From contig CM065328.1 in the NCBI GenBank assembly GCA_033032175.1, positions 9,796,690 through 9,860,689 on the forward strand: a stretch of DNA of 64,000 nucleotides. The letters run 5' to 3'. Source of the stretch: Saturnia japonica. Taxonomy: Eukaryota; Arthropoda; Insecta; Lepidoptera; Saturniidae. The notes beneath the pieces are model-generated. The model searched no databases. It was given only the letters and a program-made list of their open reading frames with translations, and was not told the origin of the DNA. Positions 53,701 to 64,000 of this stretch are shown piece by piece (position 1 is the first letter of the stretch; the number at the start of each line of letters is the position of its first letter). The translations under genes were made by a program, and so were the position numbers.

Positions 53701-55969
53701 CCACTCTATGTGGAGAAACTGTTGATTTCTCGGTGTTTGAAATTGCCATTTTGTCGTGGTGATTATGCCCACAACCATCTCCTGGGAAGAGAGACCTTTG
53801 TTTGTAAATGTCCTACACATTTAAAGACTGTTTTTTTAAACGGGCTTTCTCAAAACTACGGCAAAATTTCTTACGATGTTATTCATATTGGGTATCGATG
53901 TGTGCTTCTATACTTACTGACAAGAACGTAATAACTTGGCTCCCGGGGATATACTCCATACACCAATTTTACGTACATTTTTGTGACGTCAGGAGTTAAA
54001 GGGTTAAGTACAATTATCTTTATTTCTAACCGTAGAGAGTTATCTATGTCATAAAAGACACATATTGTACGTATAAATTTCATATTTTGCGCTCCAGTAG
54101 TTTCGATTCCGTGTTGGTCTCGCATCAGCTAGGACTTGTTCTTTTGTAGTAAATACGGCCATTGAAATTGTAAGTCTCGTGTTCTTAGACTCGTTGTTTC
54201 GCGCAAGTAAGTTGTTTGTAACATTGATATACTAGCGTTCTGGAACAGCGATCTAAAAAACGGCTAATGTTTTTGTTTCCAATTATTATCTAGTTAGATG
54301 AGTACTATTCTTTTATCTAGCAATTACAATGTGTTCTGTAGACCTGCAGTTCATAAGGCCACCCTGACATGTACATAGATGCGTAACCCCCAACCCTCGC
54401 GCACGGCGTGTGCGCTGTTCATTATTATAATTATAGTAATAGTAATAATTATTCAGTAATAAACTAGCTGATCATTAGAACGGTAGTTTCAATTATCTTC
54501 ATACATATAACACCCCTTCCTAGTTAGAACTTTCTAGAGAATTTATTGACATCTCTGCGGCAGGTCTTTAACAACATCAAGTGAATGGGGTAGATTTCCT
54601 GGAATAATTGGGCTCGTACGATTCATCTCGGCCTCATTCACGCAAAATCGGCGCATATAGATGTCGAGTTGCAGAAATTAAGCCCATGTAAATCTATAAG
54701 GTTACTTGATACCTGTAACCTGTGTGACGTACACCACACGATAAAAGCACCGGAGGACATCGTATCGGAAGCGCAAGCGCAGCGACAATTATCGCATTGA
54801 CTAAACAGTACATAACGGTGCTGTCGTCGCGCGCCCCTCAGTCTGCCAAAACTCCTATCTTCTAACTCCTATTTGGATTGGAATTGCATATTCTACGTAA
54901 TATACCTATACACGTAAGTTGGTTAATTTGAAAAGAACGTCTAACATTGAAACAAACCTCAGAATAGATCTACACACAGAAAAACACACACACGCACACA
55001 CAGATGGATATTGTTACAGATTTATCACCATGTGTATTGTAATTGCGACCCATTCGGACTCACAGATAGGGATACTCTTAATTATTGGATATAAACATCC
55101 CAATTACGCAATTGACCCATTTTCGATATAAATGTCAGATAAAGAAAGACACGGTGTCGTTTCTAGTATTTCTAAATATTACTTCAATGGTTTCTCACAA
55201 TGAAGTTTCGTGAAGCTACTTTGCTGGCGCGGAACAACTCGGCGGTTTACGCTTCACACTAACTTGACAAAAGTTCCTTGCTTATGTCTTCTCCAAGAGA
55301 GGTTTATCATAAAACTTGTGTTTCCGTTGTACTTCTGCTTGGAAATTCTCAAATAACACCCAGTTTTAATGTGAAACATCTAATGCGGCGGGTCAGACTG
55401 GTTCTTGGCGTGGTAACGCTTTGTTGAATTTTTTAGGCCACACTGGATAATTTCAAAGTTTCAGGTTAAAACATCGATAGATTAAAGGCTGTTGTTAGGA
55501 ATCGCGATCACCTAAAATAAACCAATTTGGTTTTTTTTGACTAAGACTTTCTTTTGGCTCGTCGTGTTTCGGAATCACCCGGTGTATTTTTTAATCTTTT
55601 TATTTTTGTGAATATTCACTAATTTGTTTCACATATTCACATTCTGTAACGGCCAAGTTTTTTGTAAAATATTTAATTATTTTTTTAGCCTTCGACGCAA
55701 ACATAGAGATGTTATAAGATTTATAAGTTACATGTAAGCAATTCACATGATCTAACTCCAATAAAAGCAGTACGGCTAGCTCTTCAATGGTATTGAATAT
55801 TCCACTGAGGCAGGTATAATTGGAAAACGTGTAGGGTATCGCTAATGACGTAACAGATCAAAGCTTCCCTACCCAAGTTCGTTGGAGTACTTTGGGCTGA
55901 GTAAAAACTCAATACACAGTCGTCTCGTCGGAAGACATCATCAATATGAAGAGATACTAGTATGAAAGG
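53701..55969. other. Unassigned stretch
   Basis: 54981-55002 is a short (CA)n run. 54360-54420 and 54755-54860 are G/C-richer without frames. 55550-55585 holds a scrap of repeat X (TGTTTCGGAATCACCCGGTG). Frames of 63-94 codons at 53.65-54.1 kb show no domain. Confidence 0.4.
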
Positions 55970-56150
55970 AAAACATAATTTGCAAAAGATTATTTTTTAT
56001 TTGTTTGATTGAATGCGGTGATTTCTAGAGCTACCTATACGATGGCCTATTTATTGAGGAAAGTTATAGGCTATCTAGTATCTCGCTACGACCCTCAGGA
56101 GCCGAGGAGTGACTATAAACGTCAAGAAATCTGGAGAGATGTAGGCGAGT
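55970..56150 (+). mobile_element. Helitron-like family 3 fragment
   Basis: Inverted relative of 18116-18290: GGCCTATTTATTGAGGAAAG, TTATAGGCTATC and TCTCGCTACGACCCTCAGGA. Both ends are missing. Confidence 0.4.
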
Positions 56151-56370
56151 ACGGGAAGTGAGAAAAGCGATAGGATAGGCGGGTGAGTTTGCGGTGCGGC
56201 GGATCACTGGAGGTTTTGTCGAATAAACTATTTAAAAGGAGTGATACCGTAGGGTACAGATAGTATAATAAATAAATCAGATATAAATAAGATAAATAAA
56301 GAAAAAGGTAATAGATATTATGTTCACGTAGCTGAAACAGCCTTTAAAATCAAGCGCATAAATATTTTAT

Positions 56371-56882
56371 TCTACAAAATTAATAAAATTGAACTGTCTG
56401 TTTATAATGTAAAAATAATAGCTTTTTACTAAATGCATATGAAAGTATAACAAAAAAAAACATTTTTAATATTTTTGTCTGTCTGTTCAGGGTTGGACAA
56501 ACAGTTGGACAAATTTTGAAGTAACTTTCACTGATAGATAGCTGATGTTGTAACGAGTAACTCAGGCTAATTTTATAATTCAAAAAGAATTAGGGTTTCG
56601 CGCAAGTAATGAAAAAAATGGTCGTGGTGAATCAATTCAGGCACTTAAATGGCTTACGCTGAGTAAATCATAAGAGGTATAGTAAATTAGTGTATTACAT
56701 AGTTGTAGATATTAAAACAACCTATAAAAAAGTCGGCATTAGTATATGTCTATATTCTAAGGAACACCTTCAATAAGCATTTTTGTCTTTAAAATAAACG
56801 GGAGCGGAGGAGCAAGATTCGCGCGTGTGCTCGATCGATGGCATTCTGTAGTCTAGGTGAGCTAAGCCACGCGCACAGCTAG
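56371..56882 (+). mobile_element. Helitron-like family 1, full length (512 bp)
   Basis: Begins TCTACAAAATTAATAAAATT and ends GCGCACAGCTAG before T. The centre has GATAGCTGATGTTGTAACG and TTAGGGTTTCGCGCAAG. The base before TC is T (A is one further out), a small departure from the other copies. Confidence 0.82.
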
Positions 56883-57224
56883 TATAATATACAATTACTA
56901 TGAGATAATATTTTACATAGATATTAGCAGATACCTACATCTAAATTACAATTTTTTTTTGATCGAACGCCAAAAAGCAAGAACATAAACCACTTGTTTC
57001 CAATGGAAAAATACGTAACATTTTCATTTGTAGTCGAAATAAATTTGGGTCACACAATACAGGAGTATAGCGCGCGTTTATCAAGATTGTTAAAGCGACA
57101 CGACGTGAACATGGCATATCGCGTCTAGCAGCCCAAGTTCATTTGCAAGGAAATATAGTATATCTAACAGGATTTAAACTGATTTTTAAATAGCAAAAAA
57201 GTAAAATAAAGTTAACAACTAAAC

Positions 57225-57285
57225 TGGTAAACAAGCATACGACCCGTCTGGTATTAAGGGCCTATCGAAGCTTATGAACGCTTGT
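57225..57285 (-). repeat. LINE tail scrap
   Basis: GTAAACAAGCATACGACCCG followed by TCTGGTATTAAG is the inverse of the CTTACCATCAG-type tail at 21.52 kb. Confidence 0.5.
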
Positions 57286-57499
57286 AATACCATAGATATC
57301 ACTAGCACACTAGCCCATTATCTGCTCCACGTAGAGAGAAATCTCCAAAGAAATTTATTTATGCTCTACTTTTTTTTTTACCTCCCAAGAAACTCTGTCT
57401 TAGCCACAATACATCTAGAAGCGTAGCAAGCAACTGTATGGTGCAGACTTTTTGTTACAATGTGAGCCTTAATAATTATATCAATTGTAAAAATTTTCT

Positions 57500-57882
57500 T
57501 TTTTATGGCTCTTTTTAATATCTACAGTCATGTAGTATATTAATTTGATTTATGGTTTAATCAGAGTAAGCCATTTAAGCGCCCGCGCCCGAAATGATTC
57601 CCCATGTCCAGTTTTCTTATTGTTTGCGCGGAACCCTAATTCTTTTTCTATAATAAAAGCAGCCTATGTTACTTCTTATATCAGCTATCTATCAATGAAA
57701 GTCCCGTTAAAATCGGTTCAACTGTTTCGGAGATTACCTGGAACAAACAGAAAGACAGACAGACAAAAATTTTAAAAATGGGTCTTTTGTTATGGATATA
57801 GTATATACTTTAATATGCATTTAGTAAAAAGCTGTTATTTTGACATTACAAACAGACATTTCAATTTTGTTAATTGTATAGA
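57500..57882 (-). mobile_element. Helitron-like family 1, 3'-truncated
   Basis: The 5' end (TTGTATAGA|T on the plus strand) is intact. GTTAAAATCGGTTCAACTG, TTTCGGAGATTACCTGG and GGTTTAATCAGAGTAAGCC are conserved. The CTAG end is missing. Confidence 0.75.
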
Positions 57883-58689
57883 TGATATTTCTAAAGTTAA
57901 TATTAGGTTAGAAAAAGAATTTTAAAGTGACCAAATTATGCAAAGGCACGAAAATATAAAAATAACAAAAATTGATACTAAAAAATAATAAAAATTAATG
58001 CAAAATTAGACCAATCAATGTTCAATTTTCAAGAGTTCTCATCTTACTTTGATATTCAAAGAGTCAATAGGGTTTTCGCATATCAAAATCAAATCGAAAT
58101 GGAAAGATAGCGGAAACGTTCGTTCGCATTCGATTCTACAAGACAAGCAGATGTCCAATCTACATAATGCCGGGAACCATTAGGCCGTAACTACAATGCA
58201 ATGCTACCGTTATAAAAGCTATGGAAAAGAGACAGCTAAAACAATTTCAACGGGGTTTTATTAACTTTGCCCATATTTTAAAGTAGAAACCGAAGATAGT
58301 TTTTGTTTCAAGCACTATATTTTAATTTTAATAGACTAGCGAAACCACAGGAAACATTGAACAAAGCTAAATTATAAACATATGTAGGCATATAAACGCC
58401 TACAGCACAGTGCTTGTAGATAATTTAATTAAAGTACGGGTAATGTTACTCAAGAAACATTTTATTATTCGTCAAAAAGTCATCAAAATCAAAACAAGAA
58501 TATTTTTTGAAATATTTTGTATGTAATCCTGTGGTTAGTATATGGCTTTTTCTAATGCTCGTAAAGTCTTTTGGTTTTAATGAAAGAACTTGTCAGCCGT
58601 GACGTCATCCTTTGACCTTCTCAATGAGAAAATTTATGTTATAAAATGTTATAAAATCATTCACCATCTAACTAGACAATTTTAAACTA
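57883..58689. other. Unassigned stretch
   Basis: No gene or known repeat is seen. Confidence 0.4.
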
Positions 58690-58925
58690 AAAACAAAACC
58701 AGCTTCAATGATTTTGAAGAGTTTCCTCGTATATCTTCGAAGTTGAACATCCAATATCAATGAAATTAAAATGGGACCATCCTTGAGATATCACCTTTCC
58801 AACGAAAAAAGAATCATCTAAATCAGTTAATAAACAAAGAAGCTATGAATGAACACCCATAAAAAATGTACATTCGAATAAGGAACCCGCCTTCATTATG
58901 TGATTTGGTTTAAAAAAAATTTGAA
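58690..58925 (+). repeat. Interspersed repeat Y, left part
   Basis: CTTCAATGATTTTGAAGAGT, GTATATCTTCGAAGTTGAAC, CAATGAAATTAAAATGGGAC and TATCACCTTTCCAACG match the other Y copies. Confidence 0.62.
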
Positions 58926-59334
58926 GCCTAGATAACGTAAACAATTATTGAAGAATTATAAATAAGTATATTTGTCGTTTACAATTTTTTGGAAGAAATT
59001 AAAAGAAATATAAGTGTTAATAGTAATTACAAAACGTCTTATCCAGAGGATAGTTTGGTAGTCTTACTATATTAGCATTAGCTCTTGTCAGTGGAAAACT
59101 GGTTTAATATATATAGACCTTGCTACCGTAATCCCGATAATGGATGACGATTCTACGGAGCGTCTTGAGAAATTGTTACAGATTTGTGTTCAATTATCCA
59201 ACGATTTCCTTTCTTTTTACAAATAAATTTGAATAATAATGATAATCAATGTTATTTTACGCAACTCGTGGCACATGGTTCTATATAGCCGGTGTTGCCC
59301 AACGAATGAAAAGATTACGATAACACTGTTTTCT
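58926..59334. other. Unassigned stretch
   Basis: No gene or known repeat is seen. Confidence 0.4.
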
Positions 59335-59618
59335 ATGATTAAAGTTTATATGGAGAAGGAGTGCAGAAAGCTAAAATTTATCTGTGATACCTGTTACTAA
59401 TATATTAAATTAAATAAATTAATACTGCGAATCCTAACTCGACCCATGCCATTGAACTTAGACCTCTCAAAATTTTGACATTGTCACTCAACGAAAAGTG
59501 ACAGCAAGTGATGTAGATAACTCATTGTTTAGGTTAATGATTGCTGCAAATGTCAAACAGAAAACAGTCTATGATCAAAAAATCGCTGGTGGAATATCGA
59601 CCTTAGGGCGATCGCTAG
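59335..59618 (+). mobile_element. Helitron-like family 4, 5'-truncated
   Basis: Begins inside the family at ATTAAAGTTTATATGGAGAA and runs to CTAG before T at 59618. GACATTGTCACTCAACG is retained; the terminal hairpin is degraded (GGTGGAATATCGACC). The 5' start is lost. Confidence 0.75.
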
Positions 59619-60163
59619 TAATATATTAAATTGATTAAAATGACAACCATACCTAGCATAAACTAAACAATTAATGCATTGTATTCTATTCTTTCTTCCC
59701 ACTGCAAATAAGGTAGCATTTTAAAAGGTTTTATCGTTATGTAAAACGGATGTTTTGCCAGCAAGTTTCTTGCATATAGAGGAATACATTTTACACATGT
59801 TTCTGGGTCATTCGTCTCATGTCTCGGAGTGCAGTCGCCATCAAAGCCAAAGTTTCATATGAGACCATGATTTTTAGTTTCCGTATACAAAATTTAATGA
59901 AAATAGTTCAAGCGGTTTTTGAGTTAAATCGGGATATACAAACAGACAGACAAATATTTATTTAACGACAATATTTCTTTATAATAGACATGTATCAGGA
60001 ATATAGGAATAGAAAATTTCTAATAATACTGACCGATCTGCAGGTTTATTAATCTAGATAGATTAAAGTCAGATTAAGAGGAAAATAGTACGTAAATGCT
60101 TAGAACAGGTTACCTACTTCAAACTCCAGACACTAACAAATATTTTAAATAGTAATTTTAAAA
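59619..60163. other. Mostly unassigned
   Basis: 59855-59985 (AAATAGTTCAAGCGGTTTTT, then AAACAGACAGACAAATATTT) resembles a common lepidopteran repeat tail. Nothing else is seen. Confidence 0.4.
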
Positions 60164-61442
60164 TTAGGTCCTTACATATGATATTAGCGTTTTGTCGTAC
60201 TGACCACTTTGATCTGAAATAAATCCTCTTTGGTTAAGTATTCCAAATTTAAATTTATAAATTGATTTAGCTGGTACATTTGGGTTTTGAAAACAGTCAT
60301 TCATTTGTTTTTTCCTCATTTTTTTTTTCTTTGGCGTCGCTTATTACCGCACAATGAAAAACATGAAATATCGGTATATTTACGAGTACGAGTTCTACCG
60401 TGGCACCAGTGCTGCAGAAACAGCTCGAAGGATTAATGATGTGTACGGCGCTGGTGTCGAAAAAGAAAGCAGGGTATGTTTTTGGCTTCAACGTTTTCGT
60501 TCTGGAAATTTCGACCTTCAGAACCAACCCCGTGGACGACCGGAGACCAAAGTGGAAAATGAAGCTATTGTGTAAGCGGATCCATCACAAAGCACTTCAG
60601 AGATAGCTGCAGGCTTCGGGGTAAGTGATAAAACTGTATTAATCCACTTGAAGCAAACCGGGAAAGTAAAAAAACTTGAACGATGGGTACCTCATGAATT
60701 GAGTGAATCGAACTTGCAAACACGCGTCCACTTTTGTGTTACTTTGCTCAACCGACACAATAATGAAGGGATTTTAAATCGAATCATTACTTGTGATGAA
60801 AAGTGGATACTGTACGATAATCGGAAGCGCTCGTCGCAATGGCTGAACCTTGGAGACCCAGCCAAATCCTGCCCTAAACGAAAATTGACTCAGAAAAAGT
60901 TACTTGTGAGTGTTTGGTGGACTAGCGCCGGTGTCGTTCACTACAGCTTTCTAAAATCTGGCCTTACGATTACGGTAGATATCTATTGTTAGCAACTGCA
61001 AACCACGAAGGAAGAACTAGCTGCTAAACAATTGAGATTGGTCAATCGCTCAATGCCACTGCTGCTTCACGACAACGCAAGACAACACACTGCACAACAA
61101 ACAACCACTAAGTTAGATGAGCTACAATTGGAATGTTTGCGACCACCGTACTCCCTGGACCTTGCTCCAACAGATTACCATTTTTTCTGGAACTTGGAAC
61201 ATTTCTTACAAAGAAAAAAAATTCAACTCCGATGCGGCAGTCCAAACCGCCTTCAAAGAGTTTATTGATTCTCGCCCCCATGGTTTTTTTAGTAAACAGA
61301 TCAATGAATTACCTATGAGATGGCAAAAGTGCATAGATAACAACGGTGCATACTTTGATTAATTAAATATATTTTACAAAAAAAATTGACTTTATATTCC
61401 TCCCGTACAAAACGCCAATTTCATATGTAAGTAAGGACCTAA
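60164..61442 (+). mobile_element. mariner element with both terminal inverted repeats
   Basis: The left end TTAGGTCCTTACATATGATA, then TTAGCGTTTTGT, pairs with the right end read inward, TTAGGTCCTTACTTACATAT, then GAAATTGGCGTTTTGT. The left repeat lacks four bases present in the right one. TA adjoins GGTCC at both sides (60165-60166, 61440-61441), in agreement with mariner insertion. At ~1.28 kb it has the usual mariner length, with a single transposase gene that is now broken. Confidence 0.92.
60354..61362 (+). pseudogene. mariner transposase, two stops and one frameshift
   Basis: From ATG 60354: an N-terminal helix-turn-helix region (EFYRGTSAAETARRIND, QNQPRGRPETKVENEAIV), a linker with the WVPHEL motif (60688), then the DDD nuclease. 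The first Asp is in ITCDEKW (60789), the second in LLHDNARQHTA (61065), the third in DLAPTDYHFFW (61162). The second and third Asp are 34 positions apart instead of the usual 35, so one codon seems lost beside LRPPYS. TAA at 60573 and TAG at 60990 interrupt the frame, and an indel in the A8 run near 61211 shifts it before AAVQTAFKEFID. The final TAA is at 61360. It would have acted on the element's own ends. Confidence 0.93.
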
Positions 61443-62499
61443 TATTTTGTTTATATTTTTGAGAAAACGAAGTTTAAAGAGAATAAAAAAAATTAAATTT
61501 TAGGAATTTTGATTTAACTCGCTATGTTAGTATATGAGAGGTAAAACTTGTAACTTAACTTTTAACTACTTCTATTTAACCGATTGAGTAGAAATTTGGA
61601 ATACTATTTATTTATTTATAACACTATTAAACTGATCTGATGATGAACCCAAATGCCGGCCATAGCAGCGCCTCATCAAAACAAATGTTATCGTCGTATT
61701 TGAGTTCGTTGGATTCGTTTCCTAAGTTCTAGTTCATGATCAGAATCCATAAAAAATCCTAGGTTCACCTAATAAAAGCGTTATGCCCCTTCATGCGGTT
61801 TTCTCTCTTTCTGTATATTTCTATTATATACGAGTGTGTGTACGTGTAAGTATCAAGATTCGAGAAGACGAGCATCGTGCGTGACCGGTTGTTATAGTTG
61901 TTCCTCAGGCGGACGCCAAATTTCAAAACAATGGGTGGGCCCCTTAGGGTGGTCTCGATAAATAGTCGCGCATTTAGTATTTAAACAGTTTATTCGTTAT
62001 ATTGTGTGGTACATATATTATATCTTACATCGATGTGTTGTTTATGAATTGGACTAACTGATTTTTAAATAACATTTTACTTATTTTATTTTTTAGTAAC
62101 TTCAATCCTAACGAACGATTTTTAAAAATAACATTTAGATTATGTATTTAAATACACGCTTTCATTTTTTAATGTCCACAAAATTCTTAAATGCTTGTCA
62201 CCCTAACCAACCCATATCTTCAACGTACATCACCTACATATTATAGTAATGACATAATGCTCTCAACGTATTATCATTGTGTAAGTTCTTATTCTTGCTT
62301 TATTTGGATTAAGCTTTTACCATCTTCTTGGGGGTTATTTTTTCTGTGCACGGAACTACGGTGTATTGAAAATGCAAATTATCTCTAGTCTTTGTGTCAG
62401 GTTGTAAATACTAAAATAAAGCCTCTATGTAACTTACTTTACAGTGGTTGATCCTCGAATGTTTTGACACAATGATGATGAAAACACGAAATATAAAAA
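61443..62499. other. Unassigned stretch
   Basis: 61800-61990 is slightly G/C-richer. Short frames only, none recognisable. Confidence 0.4.
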
Positions 62500-62705
62500 A
62501 AAACAACTTCAATGATTTTGAGGAGTAACCTGGTGTATCTTCGAATTCGAAGGTCCAATGCCAATTAAATTAAAATGGAACCAACCTTGAGGTATCCCCT
62601 TTCTATCGAAAAAAGATTCATTTAAAGCGGTTCATAAACCAAGAAGTTATTTATGGTTCAATCAAATTGAAAACAGCCTCCTTTTTTTGAAGTCGGTCAA
62701 ATGAA
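62500..62705 (+). repeat. Interspersed repeat Y, left part
   Basis: CTTCAATGATTTTGAGGAGT, GTGTATCTTCGAATTCGAAG, AAGAAGTTATTTATGG and CTCCTTTTTTTGAAGTCGGT match the Y series, including the end seen at 5.6 kb. Confidence 0.62.
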
Positions 62706-62784
62706 AAAGCTACTTTATAACTAATTAATAATACTTTTTTTTAAAGTTACCATTACATAGTGATGGCAATGTCTCAGATGGTAA

Positions 62785-62910
62785 GCACAGTATAATCGAA
62801 AAACAAACGATTACCATCGAGAGATCGGCTATCCATTGACAGTCGTGCTGTAATGCTAGCCTTCATAAATATCTCTTCACGTATCACTTGAATGACACGA
62901 TGTCATAAGG
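62785..62910 (+). repeat. Repeat X fragment
   Basis: AGCACAGTATAATCG, CCATCGAGAGATCGGC and CCATTGACAGTCGTGCTGTA correspond to the X series at 0.66 and 37.6 kb. Confidence 0.5.
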
Positions 62911-63177
62911 AGTGAACATACTGGCCGAGAGAAGGTTCCACAGCTCCAAGGTAAGACAAAGATAAAATATTAATTAATTATTGAATGTTACTTGATCAAA
63001 AGTATGTGTGGATTCAAAATTATGTAAAAAAAATAATGATAAACACTCATTATTTATTGATAAAGCAGTGATAAAGCGCACATTTTGATAAGATACCACC
63101 AATAGTGTGTCAACGAGTAACCCTAGTACGTTTTAAACGTCTCAAAACAAGCACGTGTGGTTTATTAAAATAATATT

Positions 63178-63306
63178 ATGGGGAAGAAAGTGAAAGAAAA
63201 GAGTTCGAAAGAGAAAGTTGAGACGAAAGGGAACAAAGTGAAATCGAAGAAAAATGAAAGTAGATTTGGGGTGAGGAAGGTTTTATTGCAGAAAAGCATA
63301 TTTTAA
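63178..63306 (+). CDS. Small lysine-rich ORF, possible first exon
   Basis: A 42-codon frame starting MGKKVKEKSSKEKVETKGNK is strongly lysine-rich and purine-rich, unlike the surrounding repeats. It lies in a ~550-bp interval free of recognised elements. Near codon 32 the DNA reads TTTGGGGTGAGGAAGG, which fits a splice donor (GG|GTGAGG), so residues 1-31 could be the first coding exon of a gene continuing beyond the window. Several eukaryotic proteins begin with MGKK and a lysine-rich stretch; I cannot name one. A chance purine-rich ORF is the alternative. The frame is too short to be convincing alone. Confidence 0.35.
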   Translation: MGKKVKEKSSKEKVETKGNKVKSKKNESRFGVRKVLLQKSIF

Positions 63307-63602
63307 TTTTTTTATTGTATATCAACAAAGTGTACACATTATGGTGTTAACAGAGACCTAATCAACATATATAGCCTATCAAGAATTATGAAAAAACTTT
63401 TTGATCAACCATATCTATTATTTGTTATTTTGGAACTAATCATGTACCCGTTGATTTATTCCATCGGTAATAATAATAGAGGATGTGGGTGTTTCATCAT
63501 CCAGACTGGACATATTTCTTTATTCTCGAGAAATAAAGAGTACTTGTAGAGCTTAACTTATACCGTGGTAAACTAATATACCTAAAGACCACGCAATAAA
63601 AT
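63307..63602. other. Unassigned stretch
   Basis: No gene or known repeat is seen between the small ORF and the retroelement fragment. Confidence 0.4.
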
Positions 63603-63926
63603 TGCGATCTATGTAATGAGTTAACCAAAAACGGCTATGCGGTTAACTTATGTGCGATAGAAGTGGGAGCGAGAGGTATTCCAGGGAAATCTCTCTATAA
63701 CTTGCTAAAAGACCTCGACCTGTCGAGAACTGCAGTAAGTTCTATTTTAGAACAGGTATCTAAAGCAGCATTATTACAAACTCTTACCAAATCTGGCTTG
63801 GCAGGGAGGGTGAGCGCTGATGTGCATCATAAGTGGGCCCCTAAACCTACACCTGGGTCGCAATTTCCGGGGACTGCTAGTGTTTCCCTCTCTCTGTCAC
63901 ACGATGGACCCGGAACCACACGGTGA
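63603..63926 (+). pseudogene. Retroelement polyprotein C-terminal fragment
   Basis: The frame is open from 63600, reading CDLCNELTKNGYAVNLCAIE, then VGARGIPGKSLYNLLKDLDL, SRTAVSSILEQVSKAAL and a tail rich in Pro and Ser. The 'AIEVGARG...SLYNLLKDLGL...V.KAAL' string is one I recognise downstream of reverse-transcriptase domains in retroelement polyproteins; the family is not identified. Only the last ~100 residues are here, and the stop TAA at 63597 in the same frame cuts it off upstream. The codons after KAAL may no longer be original. Confidence 0.55.
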
Positions 63927-64000
63927 ATCCATGGAATGCTAAGATGTTTGTCTTTTTTAATCCACTTAGGGGATGAATTTACAGAAATCCTTTCTTTAGC

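Noticed and set aside
53647..54125. Overlapping frames of 63-94 codons on both strands
   Set aside because: They overlap a SINE-like head and show no conserved motif or consistent coding strand.
55550..55700. Possible additional repeat X copy
   Set aside because: Only about 35 bp match (TGTTTCGGAATCACCCGGTG); too little to delimit.

Overview
The window looks like nuclear DNA of a moth or butterfly (Lepidoptera). It is strongly AT-rich and packed with repeats. Many carry signatures I know from lepidopteran genomes: Helitron-like elements that insert between A and T and end in CTAG, a tRNA-derived SINE whose tail reads GTACATTAGTACACC, LINE 3' tails containing CTTACCATCAG, and mariner and Tigger DNA transposons. 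This is inferred from family recognition; no species can be named. There is no prokaryotic or viral gene organisation, and I could not support any complete host protein-coding gene. The window is best read as intergenic or intronic sequence shaped by transposons.

Layout. 0-10 kb holds degraded LINE C-termini (1.9, 5.0, 6.0 and 7.4 kb), several Helitron-like ends, and copies of a LINE-tail-like repeat called X here. 10-28 kb holds three full-length ~0.53 kb Helitron-like elements with exact A/T junctions (13.9, 19.3, 27.1 kb), a second Helitron-like family interrupted by a SINE with a 12-bp target duplication (16.1 kb), tRNA-derived SINEs (11.9, 24.4, 24.6, 26.6 kb), a probable hAT MITE (23.6 kb) and an unexplained CpG-rich block (24.9-25.5 kb). 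28-35 kb is the richest part. It has two near-identical chimeras of a Helitron-like end and a LINE fragment (28.5 and 31.8 kb), a badly decayed Tc1/mariner-superfamily transposase (29.8-30.8 kb), and a 5'-truncated CR1/Jockey-group LINE with a recognisable reverse transcriptase (32.3-34.5 kb), flanked on both sides by ~145 bp of its own family's 3' end. 35-41 kb is more Helitron-like DNA plus a TA-flanked inverted-repeat element carrying a 183-bp tandem duplication (39.0-39.9 kb). 41.2-43.3 kb is a Tigger/pogo element with both ends intact, disabled only by one frameshift and one stop. 43-60 kb is sparse, with LINE and RTE remnants clustered at 50-52.5 kb. 60.2-61.4 kb is a mariner with both ends present and a transposase carrying two stops and a frameshift. 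61-64 kb is mostly unassigned, apart from a small lysine-rich ORF (63.18 kb) and a retroelement C-terminal reading frame near the window's end.

The parts do not form a pathway. What connects them is insertion history: elements nested in elements, recurring chimeras, and non-autonomous families whose proteins are not encoded here. The observations that most merit a second look are the Helitron/LINE chimera present twice, the LINE bracketed by ~145-bp direct copies, the tandemly duplicated MITE end, the near-intact Tigger, and the small ORF at 63.18 kb as a possible first exon.
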